A stretch of DNA of 37,817 bases from Candidatus Azobacteroides sp. (GCA_009783445.1 WRFY01000106.1:1-37817), one strand, 5' to 3'. Positions 1 to 8,177 are shown, counted from the stretch's first letter. Notes: generated by a model not told the origin, from the sequence alone. A program made the numbers and translations.

Positions 1-2
1 TT

Positions 3-986
3 ACCGCCGACCAAACCCCGACTATAGTCCCTTGTTACTTTATGGGTACGATTGAGTCCGGCCAAACGAAGACTTATTCCGTTGATTTTACAATGGATGG
101 CAACGAAGACGCGGGCGGACTTGTCGGCAACTTGGCTATTCGCGGACAGTATGGCACCCACGACTTCGTCATCAATACGATTGTGATTACGGACGCCAAG
201 GGCAAAGTGCTGGTGAACTATGATAAGAGCGGCAGTGAAGAAACATGTAAAATTATTTCGGACTTTTCCCAACTTGACAGAGCCGACAATGGCAACCAAC
301 TCACCCAACAAGGTTGGTTGGTAAGCGGAATAATGGACGACATCGCTGCGGCCAAATATTTGGTAATCGAAACTGAAGGTATTGGAGATAACGCCGATGG
401 TTTCGGGGGACTTCACCTTGTTTTTCAAGGCAATGATGGCGATCCTGCAAATATAACTATCGACTGGACAGACAGAGCTCTTAATGGCAACTTTGTGAAT
501 TTTCCTCGTGCAGAAGGAAAAAAGGTAAGCATTGCCATTGATCTTCAGAATGTAATCGGCGACCAGTATGATGATTTTCTCCAATGTACAAATTGGGCAA
601 GATTCATACTGGCTTATTATGGCGGAGCTTCAGCATTTGAAGGTCTTGCATTAACGAATGCATATCTTACCAAAGACTTTGACAAACCCGAAGGTGCGGT
701 CGATTTAAGTGGTGGAACAGACTGGGGATTCGTATTTGGAGGTTATGTAGATTGCGAAGGTACGCATACCAGTATAAAGACAGTGAAATCGGCCACAGTT
801 TCTTCTGTTTACAACACCGATGGCGGAATTATCGTGAATGCAGTTAACGAAAAAGTTTCCATTTATGGAATTGACGGACGTTTGGTGAATCAAGTAACGG
901 CCAACAACAACTTTATCGCCTTGTCGCAAGGTCTGTATATTGTGAAGGTAGGCGCTGCAAAACCAGTGAAAATATTCGTAAAATAA
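3..986 (+). CDS. Secreted protein with T9SS type A sorting tail, 5' end missing
   Basis: The reading frame is open from base 3 without a start, so the gene begins before the window; the ATG at 42 is probably internal. The visible 328 residues are a soluble, beta-rich, Asp/Gly-rich region without membrane segments. The last 55 or so residues have the shape of a type IX secretion system type A C-terminal domain: a short strand, then a YGIDGRLV motif, then a strand ending in GLYIVKV and a final VKIFVK. This is known to direct export across the outer membrane and surface attachment or release. The middle part (for example a GFGGLHLVFQG stretch) resembles jelly-roll carbohydrate-binding modules, but I cannot assign a family. 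A strong intrinsic terminator follows 33 bases after the stop. An extracellular carbohydrate-related role is an inference only. Confidence 0.8.
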   Translation, partial: TADQTPTIVPCYFMGTIESGQTKTYSVDFTMDGNEDAGGLVGNLAIRGQYGTHDFVINTIVITDAKGKVLVNYDKSGSEETCKIISDFSQLDRADNGNQLTQQGWLVSGIMDDIAAAKYLVIETEGIGDNADGFGGLHLVFQGNDGDPANITIDWTDRALNGNFVNFPRAEGKKVSIAIDLQNVIGDQYDDFLQCTNWARFILAYYGGASAFEGLALTNAYLTKDFDKPEGAVDLSGGTDWGFVFGGYVDCEGTHTSIKTVKSATVSSVYNTDGGIIVNAVNEKVSIYGIDGRLVNQVTANNNFIALSQGLYIVKVGAAKPVKIFVK

Positions 987-1019
987 AATATTTTCTAAGT
1001 TTATTTTTTTTATTGATGG

Positions 1020-1052
1020 AAAAAGTCCCAGATTCGTCTGGGGCTTTTTTTT
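1020..1052 (+). terminator. Rho-independent terminator after the T9SS cargo gene
   Basis: AAAAAGTCCCAGA and TCTGGGGCTTTTT pair around a TTCG tetraloop. The stem has about 13 pairs, with one G-T wobble, and runs into a run of eight T. It lies 33 bases after the stop codon at 986. Confidence 0.9.
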
Positions 1053-1096
1053 GTCTCCATCTGCGAACGCCGCCTATAAGGTGAAATGCAAAGCCA

Positions 1097-1368
1097 TACA
1101 GGCATCCAAATCTTTTTCGTGCTTTTTATTAACCTTATTTTTGGAAGTTTCCTTAGCGACAGTTCAATTGATCAATTCCTTTTTATTAACCTTATTTTTG
1201 AGGGGTTCCCTTAGTAGCCGAGGATAACGCACATCCCCTCCCCTCCCTTATTAATGGATTGAAAATAAAGGAATAAGGTAAAATATCAAGGGGACTGTCA
1301 ATGGCTACTGAGGGAGCCTTCGAAAAAATAAGGTACACGGTTAATGGACAAGGAATTGATCCATTGAA
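1097..1368. repeat. Long inverted-repeat element, copy A (with a partial extra arm)
   Basis: The arms at 1163-1219 and 1303-1368 are imperfect reverse complements. They share TTCAAT-GATCAATTCC, TTAACC or TACC, CCTTATTTTT, and CCCT-AGTAGCC blocks. A second, inner pair (about 1232-1252 and 1272-1293) extends the hairpin, giving a fold of about 206 nt. In front of it, 1097-1156 carries another, truncated left arm (CAGGCATC, TTTTTCG, TTTTTATTAACCTTATTTTTG, CCTTAG). That partial arm is about 80-85% identical to the left end of copy B at 2224-2285. No transposase is present. It could be a non-autonomous mobile element (MITE-like) or a structured intergenic repeat. Together with the terminator and the region up to 1653 it accounts for most of the 667-base gap between genes. 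Confidence 0.75.
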
Positions 1369-1511
1369 TGTATTTAAAAAAAATAAACTTATATTTCTTA
1401 CAGTCCACCCATAGAAATGGGGCTTGCTCCCATTCCTGCCTCATCACCACCGCCATCCAGACTATCGCAAAAAATGGTGGGGCAATTCATGCAAAAATAA
1501 AAAAATGTACG

Positions 1512-1519
1512 TATTTTTG
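1512..1519 (+). promoter_or_regulatory. Candidate -7 box for the outer-membrane barrel gene
   Basis: TATTTTTG fits the Bacteroidota TAnnTTTG -7 consensus. No clear TTTG lies about 19 bases upstream, so the match is partial. It implies a leader of about 130 nt for the gene starting at 1653. The rest of 1370-1650 is AT-rich with no other feature I can support. Confidence 0.35.
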
Positions 1520-1652
1520 CCAAGACATTCAGGTAAAAAACCAAATTGAGGAAAAAGAGAAATTATTTCTTTAAATTTAAATTTTCTAAAACGTAGTGAT
1601 TAAAAAGGGGAATACTGATGCCCAAAAGTAAGTACAACAAACAACAAATTGT

Positions 1653-2207
1653 ATGAAAAAAAGAGTTTTTGGAAAGAGATTGGCAGTTTTGTTAGGCTGC
1701 TTTGTTTTTGTTTGTGGAGGACTTCAGGCGCAAAACACGTTTGCAAAAGGAGACCAAGTAATCAATTTAGGAATCGGGCTGGGAACTTACAGTGGAAAAG
1801 GATATGTAATCACTGTTCCCCCTATTGTAGGATCGTTTGAGTATGGTATTAAAGATCATTTGTTCGACGACAAATCTTCTTTGGGAATCGGCGGTTATAT
1901 CGGTTACATGGGCGACAAGTTAGATGTGGCCGCATTTCAATGGAAATTCAACCATCTGTTTATTGGCGCAAGAGGAGCACTTCATTATCAATTGATTAAC
2001 AAATTAGACACGTATGCCGGATTAATGTTGGGTTATGAAGTGGTTAGCGCGAACTCGCATGAAGGTTTTTCGTCTCCTATCGGCAGCGGTTTTTCGTGGG
2101 CGCTTTATGCGGGAGGCCGTTATTATTTTACGGATAAATTTGGCGTTTTTGCCGAAGTGGGATATGGGGTTGCAGCCTTACAATTAGGCGTTGCCTTTAA
2201 ATTATAG
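1653..2207 (+). CDS. Small outer-membrane beta-barrel protein
   Basis: A 184-residue protein with a clear Sec signal peptide: MKKR, a hydrophobic core (about residues 9-24), and likely cleavage after GLQA near residue 26. The mature part alternates polar and hydrophobic residues in amphipathic strands (LGIGLGTYSG, SLGIGGYIGYMG, LYAGGRYYF, VFAEVGYGVAALQLGVAFKL). It ends in a strand with a C-terminal leucine after lysine, as expected for a small 8-strand barrel of the OmpW/OmpX-like porin family. Substrate or function cannot be read from the sequence. The gene is isolated, flanked upstream by repeat copy A and downstream by copy B, and converges on the GldF-GldG gene. Confidence 0.8.
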   Translation: MKKRVFGKRLAVLLGCFVFVCGGLQAQNTFAKGDQVINLGIGLGTYSGKGYVITVPPIVGSFEYGIKDHLFDDKSSLGIGGYIGYMGDKLDVAAFQWKFNHLFIGARGALHYQLINKLDTYAGLMLGYEVVSANSHEGFSSPIGSGFSWALYAGGRYYFTDKFGVFAEVGYGVAALQLGVAFKL

Positions 2208-2223
2208 AACAGAAATCCGTAAT

Positions 2224-2400
2224 ATAGGCATCAAAATTTTTTTCGTTTTTTTTATTAACCTTATTTTTGAAAATGTTCCCTTAGTAGCCGATGATAACAC
2301 GTATAATCCCCTCCCTTATTCCCTTATTTTCAATTAATTCATAAGGGAAGGATTATATATATTATTCTTGGCTATTAAGGGAGCTTTCAAAAATAAGGTT
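2224..2400. repeat. Long inverted-repeat element, copy B
   Basis: The outer arms are 2257-2289 and 2370-2400. The first 16 bases (from AACCTTATTTTTGAAA) are perfectly complementary, followed by TCCCTTA(G/A)TAGCC with one mismatch and a two-base gap. Inner arms TATAATCC..TCCCTTAT and ATAAGGGAaGGATTATA extend the hairpin. The left flank 2224-2256 matches 1097-1130 of copy A in the same orientation. The right arm overlaps the 3' end of the GldF-GldG gene (stop at 2362), supplying its final codons. It sits between two convergent genes and could end transcription from both sides, although no U-run follows either arm. Confidence 0.8.
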
Positions 2401-4761
2401 ATCGGTTCGATATTTCCTCCGCCGAATTCCATTCAAAATTCCAATACAGGCGATCAGCAACAAAGGCGGAAAAATAACATTGATAAAAACCACTTGCGGG
2501 TAATGCTCCTGCAAGGCTTGTTTATTTAACAATTGCATTTGCAACGATTTAGCTTTTAAAGTAGAAACGCCCACCGTATCTGTCAGGTAATTGACGCAAT
2601 TCAATAGGAAATCTTTATTGGCAAAAGCCGTTTGCGAATAGGCATCGTAATCCTGCAAATCGTGGATTATTTCGTCCGAAGCGACTACGATCATTTGAGC
2701 CGTCGGTTGGCTTTCCGCTAAGAAAACGTCGCCGTTTTTGGCAAAAAAAGCGCTTCGGTTTTTAAATGCAGAGGTAAAAGGAGCGTGCAGCAAGGCGGCT
2801 ACCGGAAAATTCGATTCGCTGAAATACTGCTTATCCGGCTTTCGGTCGGTTTCGGCAAAGCTTATGGAAGCCGGAACGGTTAAAGTATGCGCATGCGGCG
2901 AGGAAGTCAACAAAATTTCCTTCCGCTTAGCGCCATCGCCAACAAAAGAAAGGACGCTTGCAAACTCCGTTTTCACCCAAGACAAACCTTTGGTTATCTC
3001 TGCCGCAGGAGCTGGAACCAGCAAAGGCGAATAATACCAGGGTTTGGAAACATAGTCCGTTTGACCGGATTCGTTCTCGACTGCCACCGGGAAGAACAAA
3101 CATTGCGCGTCTTGCAACACCACCGGATCAATCCGAATGCCGTAAGTAAAGAACAAATCATTCAGATTCAAATCATTGGCCATACTTGTCGTTTCGCCTT
3201 TCTGAACCAGTTCGTCCCGCGAATGTATTTTCACTCCGTTGACCAACCACAACAATTTTCCGCCCTGCATCAGGTACTGATCCAATACAAACTTGTCGTT
3301 TTCCGAAAAAAGGGTTTGGGGTCCTGCCACAATCACCAAATCGTAGATATTCAATTCATTTGGACGACCGGAGAGTTTTCCTCGGTCAATGGTATATTCG
3401 TAACTCAAGTAATCGGTGATTTCGCTAACCGACGCTTCCGGCCATTCGTCTTGTCCTTCCAAAAAGGCGATGCGTTGAGGCTTTTTGTTCGTAATCAATT
3501 GAATAGCATGGGCAAACTGGTACTCCAGCATTTCGCGCGACAAATTCAGATTTTCTTCTCCCGAACGTCCCATGGAATGAACTAACAATGGAACCGGAAT
3601 TTGGTTTTCGCGGGAACGGATCAGAGCATAAGGGAAAATGACGTTTTGCGTGATTTTTCCGTTAGCCGTCCTTTCATTAACAGAAATTCCTTGTATGCCC
3701 TCTTCTTTCAATCCGGCGATGAAGTCTTTTTTCTGCCGGTAGGGATCAACCAATTGATAATCGATTGTTTGAGGAGCTTGCGTGCTGAAATCGTTCAACA
3801 AATTTAAGGTAGATTCCTGCAAGCGCCTGAACCCCGGAGGAAGCTTGCCCGTTAGGTAGATTTCGACATGCAAAGGACTTTCTATGCGTTTCAAAATGTT
3901 TTTGGAAATGGGGCTGAGGGTGTATCTCTTGTCTTTTGTCCAGTCGAAGCGAAAAGAAAAACAAAGACCGAGCAGGATGAAGAGGAGGAGGCCTATCGGG
4001 ACTGCCCATCGCTGAATGTTTGTAAACGAACGCTGGAAAGAAAGCAGGGAAGGAACAATCAAAGCCGCCGCAATCCAAGAAATCAACAGAAAATAACATA
4101 CATCCTGCGTTTCGATTAATCCGCGCCGTACCGACTGGTAATGGTACAAAAAACCTAATTTTTCCATTCCCGCTAAATTGAATCCATAATAGAAAAACGA
4201 ACACAACAGCATGCCGATTATCAATGCAATCAGCTGATTGGACGCAAGCGATGAAGCCCAAACGGAAAGACAGACAAAAGCCCATACCAGAAACAGCAAA
4301 CCGATATAAGAAGCGGCAACGGAACCCCAATCGAGGTTTCCAACTGGATTTCCATAGAAATAAATGCAAACCGCGTAAAGCAAAGTCGGGAGAATGGCGG
4401 CCGCAACCGTAAGGCTTATGGCTGCGATTTTTGCTGACGCTATCGCCGAAAGGCTGACCGGTCGGCTTCGCAACAAGGTGAATGTGTGCATTCTCTTTTC
4501 TTCTGCAAAAGAACGCATCGACAAGGCCGGAATCAAAAACAAAAGCAGTATCGGGGCGATATTGAAAAACGGCGACAAAGCGGCATATCCGTTGTCGGGA
4601 ATATTGTATTCGCCGGGGACGATCCACAGCAAACAGCCGCTAATCGCCAGAAACAGAAACATAAAAATAATTCCCGACAGGGAATAAATACTCGTCCGGA
4701 GTTCTTTCGACAGCAAACAAGTCCAGGACTTATATTCCTGTTTCCAATCCATCGTATGCAA
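2362..4761 (-). CDS. GldF-GldG fusion: ABC-2 permease with auxiliary substrate-binding-like domain
   Basis: A 799-residue membrane protein. Residues about 1-245 are an ABC-2 type permease with six hydrophobic segments and the family motif MRSFAEEKRMHTFTLLRSRP near residues 82-101 (GldF-like). A seventh segment (about 253-272) leads into a large periplasmic region of the ABC-transporter auxiliary (GldG) family, and a final membrane segment lies near 758-780. GldF and GldG are usually separate proteins in flavobacteria; a fusion is common in Bacteroidales. The GldA ATPase is not in the window. The gene starts inside the 3' end of the metallo-hydrolase gene (overlap about 30 bases), so the two are translationally linked. 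ATG at 4761 or 4752 are both possible starts. The C-terminal residues 788-798 are encoded by the right arm of repeat copy B. A role in gliding or T9SS is possible but not shown. Confidence 0.85.
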   Translation of the reverse strand: MHTMDWKQEYKSWTCLLSKELRTSIYSLSGIIFMFLFLAISGCLLWIVPGEYNIPDNGYAALSPFFNIAPILLLFLIPALSMRSFAEEKRMHTFTLLRSRPVSLSAIASAKIAAISLTVAAAILPTLLYAVCIYFYGNPVGNLDWGSVAASYIGLLFLVWAFVCLSVWASSLASNQLIALIIGMLLCSFFYYGFNLAGMEKLGFLYHYQSVRRGLIETQDVCYFLLISWIAAALIVPSLLSFQRSFTNIQRWAVPIGLLLFILLGLCFSFRFDWTKDKRYTLSPISKNILKRIESPLHVEIYLTGKLPPGFRRLQESTLNLLNDFSTQAPQTIDYQLVDPYRQKKDFIAGLKEEGIQGISVNERTANGKITQNVIFPYALIRSRENQIPVPLLVHSMGRSGEENLNLSREMLEYQFAHAIQLITNKKPQRIAFLEGQDEWPEASVSEITDYLSYEYTIDRGKLSGRPNELNIYDLVIVAGPQTLFSENDKFVLDQYLMQGGKLLWLVNGVKIHSRDELVQKGETTSMANDLNLNDLFFTYGIRIDPVVLQDAQCLFFPVAVENESGQTDYVSKPWYYSPLLVPAPAAEITKGLSWVKTEFASVLSFVGDGAKRKEILLTSSPHAHTLTVPASISFAETDRKPDKQYFSESNFPVAALLHAPFTSAFKNRSAFFAKNGDVFLAESQPTAQMIVVASDEIIHDLQDYDAYSQTAFANKDFLLNCVNYLTDTVGVSTLKAKSLQMQLLNKQALQEHYPQVVFINVIFPPLLLIACIGILNGIRRRKYRTDNLIFESSLNSQE

Positions 4762-5500
4762 TCAATACATTTTCCGGCAGGGTTTTTTGCACGGTTTCGT
4801 GCAAGCCGAATGTGTGGCTGACGTGAATAAGGTACGCTCTCTTGGGCTGAATGCGTTCGATATTTTTCAAAGCATCGCTCAGCGTTTCGTGCGAAATATG
4901 TTCCCGCTTCCGCAGAGCGTTAATCACCAAAACGTCTAAGTTTTGCAGTTTCGCAAACTCTTCTTCCGGAATCGTTTTCAGATCGGTCAGGTAAGCCAGC
5001 TTTCCGATTCGGTAGCCAAAGATCGGCAGGTTTCCATGCATCAAGCGAATGGGAACAACCTCTATGCCTTTCACCTGAAACGGTTTATCCTCAATGGTAT
5101 GAATCCGCAGATTGGGAATGCCCGGATATTTATTTTCTCGGAAAACATACGGAATCCGCATTTGAATCGCATTGGCCGCATCGCTTTTCGCATAGACGTC
5201 CACAAAAGAATTGTCTCGGCAAAAAGCGCGTAAATCGTCCAATCCGCCCACATGGTCGTAATGTTCGTGCGTAATTAATACGCCGTCTAATTTTTCGATG
5301 GCATTCTTTTTAAACATTTCCAACATTTGCATCCTGAAGTCCGGGCCGCAGTCAATCAATAACTGTTTTCCCTCTATTTCCAGCAAAGCGGAAGTTCGGA
5401 AACGCCAATCTTTTGGGTTGGTAGAAGTGCATACTTCGCATCGGCAGCCGATTTCAGGATTGCCGGTGGAGGTGCCTGTCCCTAAAAAGCGTAATTTCAT
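4730..5500 (-). CDS. PhnP-like MBL-fold metallo-hydrolase
   Basis: A 256-residue cytoplasmic protein of the metallo-beta-lactamase fold. It begins with the strand MKLRFLGTGTSTG and carries a CRCEVC cysteine cluster at 19-24 like the zinc site of PhnP. The metal-binding motif THEHYDH is at 77-83 (HxHxDH), with an aspartate at D50 (LLIDCGPD). Later ligand candidates are in LMHGNLPIFGY, LTDLKTIP and HVSHTFGLH. PhnP itself is a cyclic phosphodiesterase, and related proteins include RNase Z-like enzymes; the substrate here is unknown. It lies 10 bases after the GDYXXLXY gene and overlaps the GldF-GldG gene, in the same operon. No phosphonate genes are nearby, so a phosphonate role is not supported by context. 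Confidence 0.85.
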   Translation of the reverse strand: MKLRFLGTGTSTGNPEIGCRCEVCTSTNPKDWRFRTSALLEIEGKQLLIDCGPDFRMQMLEMFKKNAIEKLDGVLITHEHYDHVGGLDDLRAFCRDNSFVDVYAKSDAANAIQMRIPYVFRENKYPGIPNLRIHTIEDKPFQVKGIEVVPIRLMHGNLPIFGYRIGKLAYLTDLKTIPEEEFAKLQNLDVLVINALRKREHISHETLSDALKNIERIQPKRAYLIHVSHTFGLHETVQKTLPENVLIAYDGLETGI

Positions 5501-5510
5501 GCAATGTTAC

Positions 5511-5993
5511 TTATTCTATTTTTTTCAATTGTTCATCGTAAAGCCCCACCAGCAAACTATTTCCATCCTTATCCACTTTCAATCCTCCGTATTTAGCGTC
5601 GTCATATTTTTCCGCTAATCCTTCCTGAAAAAAGAACGATTCGGCTCCAAGACGTATTTCGTATTTTGCATTCCTGTATTTGATTAACTGTTCGCCGGCG
5701 TCCAAAGGCGTTTTGTGTTCCTGAAGCCTGATTCCGTTTGCGACTCCATCGGCCTGCAATCGAACCACGCAGTAGCCGCGTTCGGAAGGAATGGAATCGA
5801 AAGATTGGCCTATCTTATATCGCAAAGACAGGTAATCGCCTTGCATCAGCGAACGCGGATCCACCGGCGCCAATTCCAGCAAAATCAATTTTCCTTCCTT
5901 CAAGAGGCGTTCTTTTTCCATTACCGAACGATTGAAAAATACAAGCAATACGATTAAATTCAACAAAATGAGTATCCATTTATATTTTTTCAT
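5511..5993 (-). CDS. GDYXXLXY family membrane-anchored protein
   Basis: A 160-residue protein with one N-terminal membrane segment (residues about 5-20) and a likely periplasmic beta-rich domain. It carries the family signature GDYLSLRY at residues 52-59. The family has no known biochemical function. It is typically encoded beside DUF2157 and DUF4401 proteins, exactly as here. The start at 5993 overlaps the end of the DUF4401 gene by 14 bases, which indicates translational coupling. Confidence 0.85.
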   Translation of the reverse strand: MKKYKWILILLNLIVLLVFFNRSVMEKERLLKEGKLILLELAPVDPRSLMQGDYLSLRYKIGQSFDSIPSERGYCVVRLQADGVANGIRLQEHKTPLDAGEQLIKYRNAKYEIRLGAESFFFQEGLAEKYDDAKYGGLKVDKDGNSLLVGLYDEQLKKIE

Positions 5994-7077
5994 CTACTTT
6001 TAGTTTTGAACGGGTGAATAACAGGTAAAATACAATAAACAGGATTCCGGACAAACACAAGAATCCCGATTTGACCAGCAAGGTAAAGTGAAGGTCGTAG
6101 TAATATTGTATGATAAAATAAATGAACGATAGAATACTCACGTAGAATCCGCCTTTATAATTCGCTTGAAAACTCAGCAGAATAATCAGAATTGTACCCG
6201 AAAGGGCGGGAGAGTAGGCAATCAGTACTAACAACAGAAAAGCCGCTGCATAAATGAGGCTTTGCTTCTGGATGGATTTGACCTGAAATAATTGGAGCAA
6301 CTTGGAAATTAAATAGAGTATCAACGCCGACGGAACTATAGACGAAATCCACACCCATTCTGGATTTAAGAAAGCTCCCGATTTGATGGAAACGTTTCTC
6401 ATAAGGGTAGTCGCTATCCATCCGACCAGAAAAGATACTGTCAATCCGCTCCGAATGGGATTGTATATTCGAGCAAAGTTTGGACTATGAGTGATCCATC
6501 GAGCTTCTTTCCAAAAGAAAAGGCTTATTATTCCGGCTAAGACTGAATGATGAATAAAAATCCAGTCGTAAGCATTGTTTATAAAAAACAAAGATAGGCA
6601 GCTTCCTACCAATATGTACACGGAAACAAAAGACAGAATATACGTCCGAATCAAGAACAGGCTGGCAAGAGACAGAACGATGAAAACCATGCACAGAATA
6701 TTTTCCTGTTCCCCGCAAGCGTATCCAATCAGAAAAAATCCGCTGAGGAAGATCGGAAGGCTTAAAGCATCGGACAACAAACTGTCGGGATATTTTAGGT
6801 TGCATCCGATGGCCCCTGCGATAAATATTGCTCCAAAAATCATCAATAGAACAGATGATTCGCCCCACCCGCTCAGAAAAAAGAGAAACAGAATGGCGAT
6901 TGTAGCCAAAAATCCGCCCGCAATGGATACTATTTTGATGATCGCATTCGGCTGGTTGAGATAATGTTGGGCGTATGCTTCGACTGTTTTTTCTTCATCG
7001 CAGGCAAATACTTTTCCCTCTCTTTGTCCGATCAAACGAATAACTTCTCGGATATGTTCTTCATTTTTCATTTTCAT
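5980..7077 (-). CDS. DUF4401-type polytopic membrane protein
   Basis: A 365-residue protein. A short soluble N-terminus (about 45 residues, charged, EEHIREVIRLIGQREG) is followed by about ten hydrophobic segments from residue 46 to the end, closing with a basic tail. Length, topology and gene neighbours match the DUF4401 family, the usual partner of DUF2157 and GDYXXLXY proteins. The start codon overlaps the DUF2157 stop in an ATGA arrangement at 7074-7077. Function is unknown; the constant grouping of three membrane proteins suggests a complex (inference). Confidence 0.8.
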   Translation of the reverse strand: MKMKNEEHIREVIRLIGQREGKVFACDEEKTVEAYAQHYLNQPNAIIKIVSIAGGFLATIAILFLFFLSGWGESSVLLMIFGAIFIAGAIGCNLKYPDSLLSDALSLPIFLSGFFLIGYACGEQENILCMVFIVLSLASLFLIRTYILSFVSVYILVGSCLSLFFINNAYDWIFIHHSVLAGIISLFFWKEARWITHSPNFARIYNPIRSGLTVSFLVGWIATTLMRNVSIKSGAFLNPEWVWISSIVPSALILYLISKLLQLFQVKSIQKQSLIYAAAFLLLVLIAYSPALSGTILIILLSFQANYKGGFYVSILSFIYFIIQYYYDLHFTLLVKSGFLCLSGILFIVFYLLFTRSKLKVDEKI

Positions 7078-8054
7078 CGCTTCATTTTTTCATTTTTCCA
7101 TTTCTTTTGAAGGCGGATAAGAGCGAATAACATCCCTGTAATGCAGACAATGACAAACAGGGAAAGGAAAACTTCTCCCTCCACGCTAGAAATAAAAGTC
7201 TCCGCACAAAAAGAGAAAAGTACCAAAAGAGCGCTAAAAGAAAGAATTGCCGGATAAAATATGTTTTTTTTCTTCCATCCATATCCCATTCCCAGTAAAT
7301 ACAAGAAGACGGAAGATAAAGCCAATATCCCAAAGGCAATTATGTCGCCTTCCAGTCCAGTCCAGATGCCGATAATCCAACCCGCCGTCGAAAAATAAAC
7401 GGCCGCTAAAGTGACCGCATATAAAAACCAGGCCGGTACGGAAATCCGTTTTTTCCGCTTGGAAAGCCAGTGAAACAAGACTGTTGCCCCGCTGTCGAAA
7501 AGAAATAAGACAGCATAAACAAAAACGCTCGGCCAACCGGTTTCCTGTCGTGCATACAACAACCATGTAGTATTGATCAAAACAATGAAAATCAGCCACA
7601 AAGGAGGAAACTGGGACACAATTACCCACACGGTGATGAAAATCGTCCAGTTCAAAAAGAAATCGGAAGCGTCGGCGCCGGTCTGGTAGATTTGACCAAA
7701 TACCGCAAACAAAGCGCCTACCAGCAAAGAAGCTCCGGTCAATACAATTTGTCGGATAGGAAGAGAAATTCCCGGATACAACACGACTGCCGCAGAAGCA
7801 GCTACTAAAAATTGCATTATTCCCATTTTGGCAAATTTGTCCAAATCTTCCCAATTGTATGCAAAAAAGAAGATTACTCCCGATACGGTGAAACCCCCTC
7901 CCAAGCTGATAAAAAGTATTTTTAAAAATCTTTGCCAGGAAGCGGCCGAAGAATAAACATAGTCGTTCAAAATTTTGTTTGCTCCGGTTTCCGTCCACTT
8001 GCTGTTTTCTGCAATGAGATGAATGTCGTCTCTACTTATTTTTAATTTTTCCAC
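7074..8054 (-). CDS. DUF2157-type polytopic membrane protein
   Basis: A 326-residue protein. The N-terminal 40 residues are soluble and helical (ISRDDIHLIAENSKW), followed by about nine to ten membrane segments from residue 45 onward and a basic tail. This is the layout of the DUF2157 family. The start codon is GTG at 8054; no in-frame ATG lies upstream within the gap. It is the first gene of a five-gene minus-strand operon. A -7 promoter box at 8159-8166 gives a leader of about 100 nt containing a hairpin. Its function is not known. Confidence 0.8.
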   Translation of the reverse strand: MEKLKISRDDIHLIAENSKWTETGANKILNDYVYSSAASWQRFLKILFISLGGGFTVSGVIFFFAYNWEDLDKFAKMGIMQFLVAASAAVVLYPGISLPIRQIVLTGASLLVGALFAVFGQIYQTGADASDFFLNWTIFITVWVIVSQFPPLWLIFIVLINTTWLLYARQETGWPSVFVYAVLFLFDSGATVLFHWLSKRKKRISVPAWFLYAVTLAAVYFSTAGWIIGIWTGLEGDIIAFGILALSSVFLYLLGMGYGWKKKNIFYPAILSFSALLVLFSFCAETFISSVEGEVFLSLFVIVCITGMLFALIRLQKKWKNEKMKR

Positions 8055-8076
8055 AAGCCTGTTTTTTTATTTGGAA

Positions 8077-8145
8077 CGCAGACAACATTTATCTTTATTT
8101 ATCTTTTCGTTGTCTGCGCGGATCATTATTTGCAGAATCTGCGTT
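8077..8145. repeat. CGCAGA/TCTGCG inverted-repeat cluster in the leader of the DUF2157 operon
   Basis: CGCAGACAAC (8077-8086) and GTTGTCTGCG (8109-8118) are perfect 10-base inverted repeats around a 22-base loop. GCAGAaTCTGC (8132-8142) is a second small palindrome. TCTGCGTT (8138-8145) can pair instead with AACGCAGA (8075-8082), so two alternative folds are possible. On the minus strand this lies between the -7 box and the GTG start. No U-run follows, so it does not look like a simple uvrA terminator. Confidence 0.6.
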
Positions 8146-8158
8146 TCCTTAATGCTTG

Positions 8159-8166
8159 CAAAGATA
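8159..8166 (-). promoter_or_regulatory. Candidate -7 box for the DUF2157 operon
   Basis: CAAAGATA on the plus strand is TATCTTTG on the minus strand, a good match to TAnnTTTG. It lies directly after the uvrA stop (8178). No clear TTG is found about 19 bases upstream, so the -33 part is weak. Confidence 0.5.
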
Positions 8167-8177
8167 CAAAATTCTGT

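Noticed and set aside
1097..1368. CRISPR-like or tandem repeat array
   Set aside because: The repeated blocks are inverted arms of one hairpin and not evenly spaced direct repeats; no cas genes are present.
1368..1574. Possible small protein of 68 residues after repeat copy A
   Set aside because: Low-complexity Lys/Cys-rich translation, no ribosome-binding context, and it covers the candidate promoter of the next gene.
2887..3585. Plus-strand open frame of 232 codons opposite the GldF-GldG gene
   Set aside because: No recognizable domain, composition of an antisense shadow, and it lies fully within a well-supported minus-strand gene.
3746..4627. Minus-strand open frame of 293 codons in another frame of the GldF-GldG gene
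   Set aside because: Rich in Arg, Pro, Phe and Cys, with no family match; the overlapping frame encodes a clear ABC-2 permease.
7234..7998. Alternative minus-strand frame of 254 codons inside the DUF2157 gene
   Set aside because: Shadow frame rich in Phe, Cys, Arg and Gly; the real frame has regular membrane segments and coupled neighbours.
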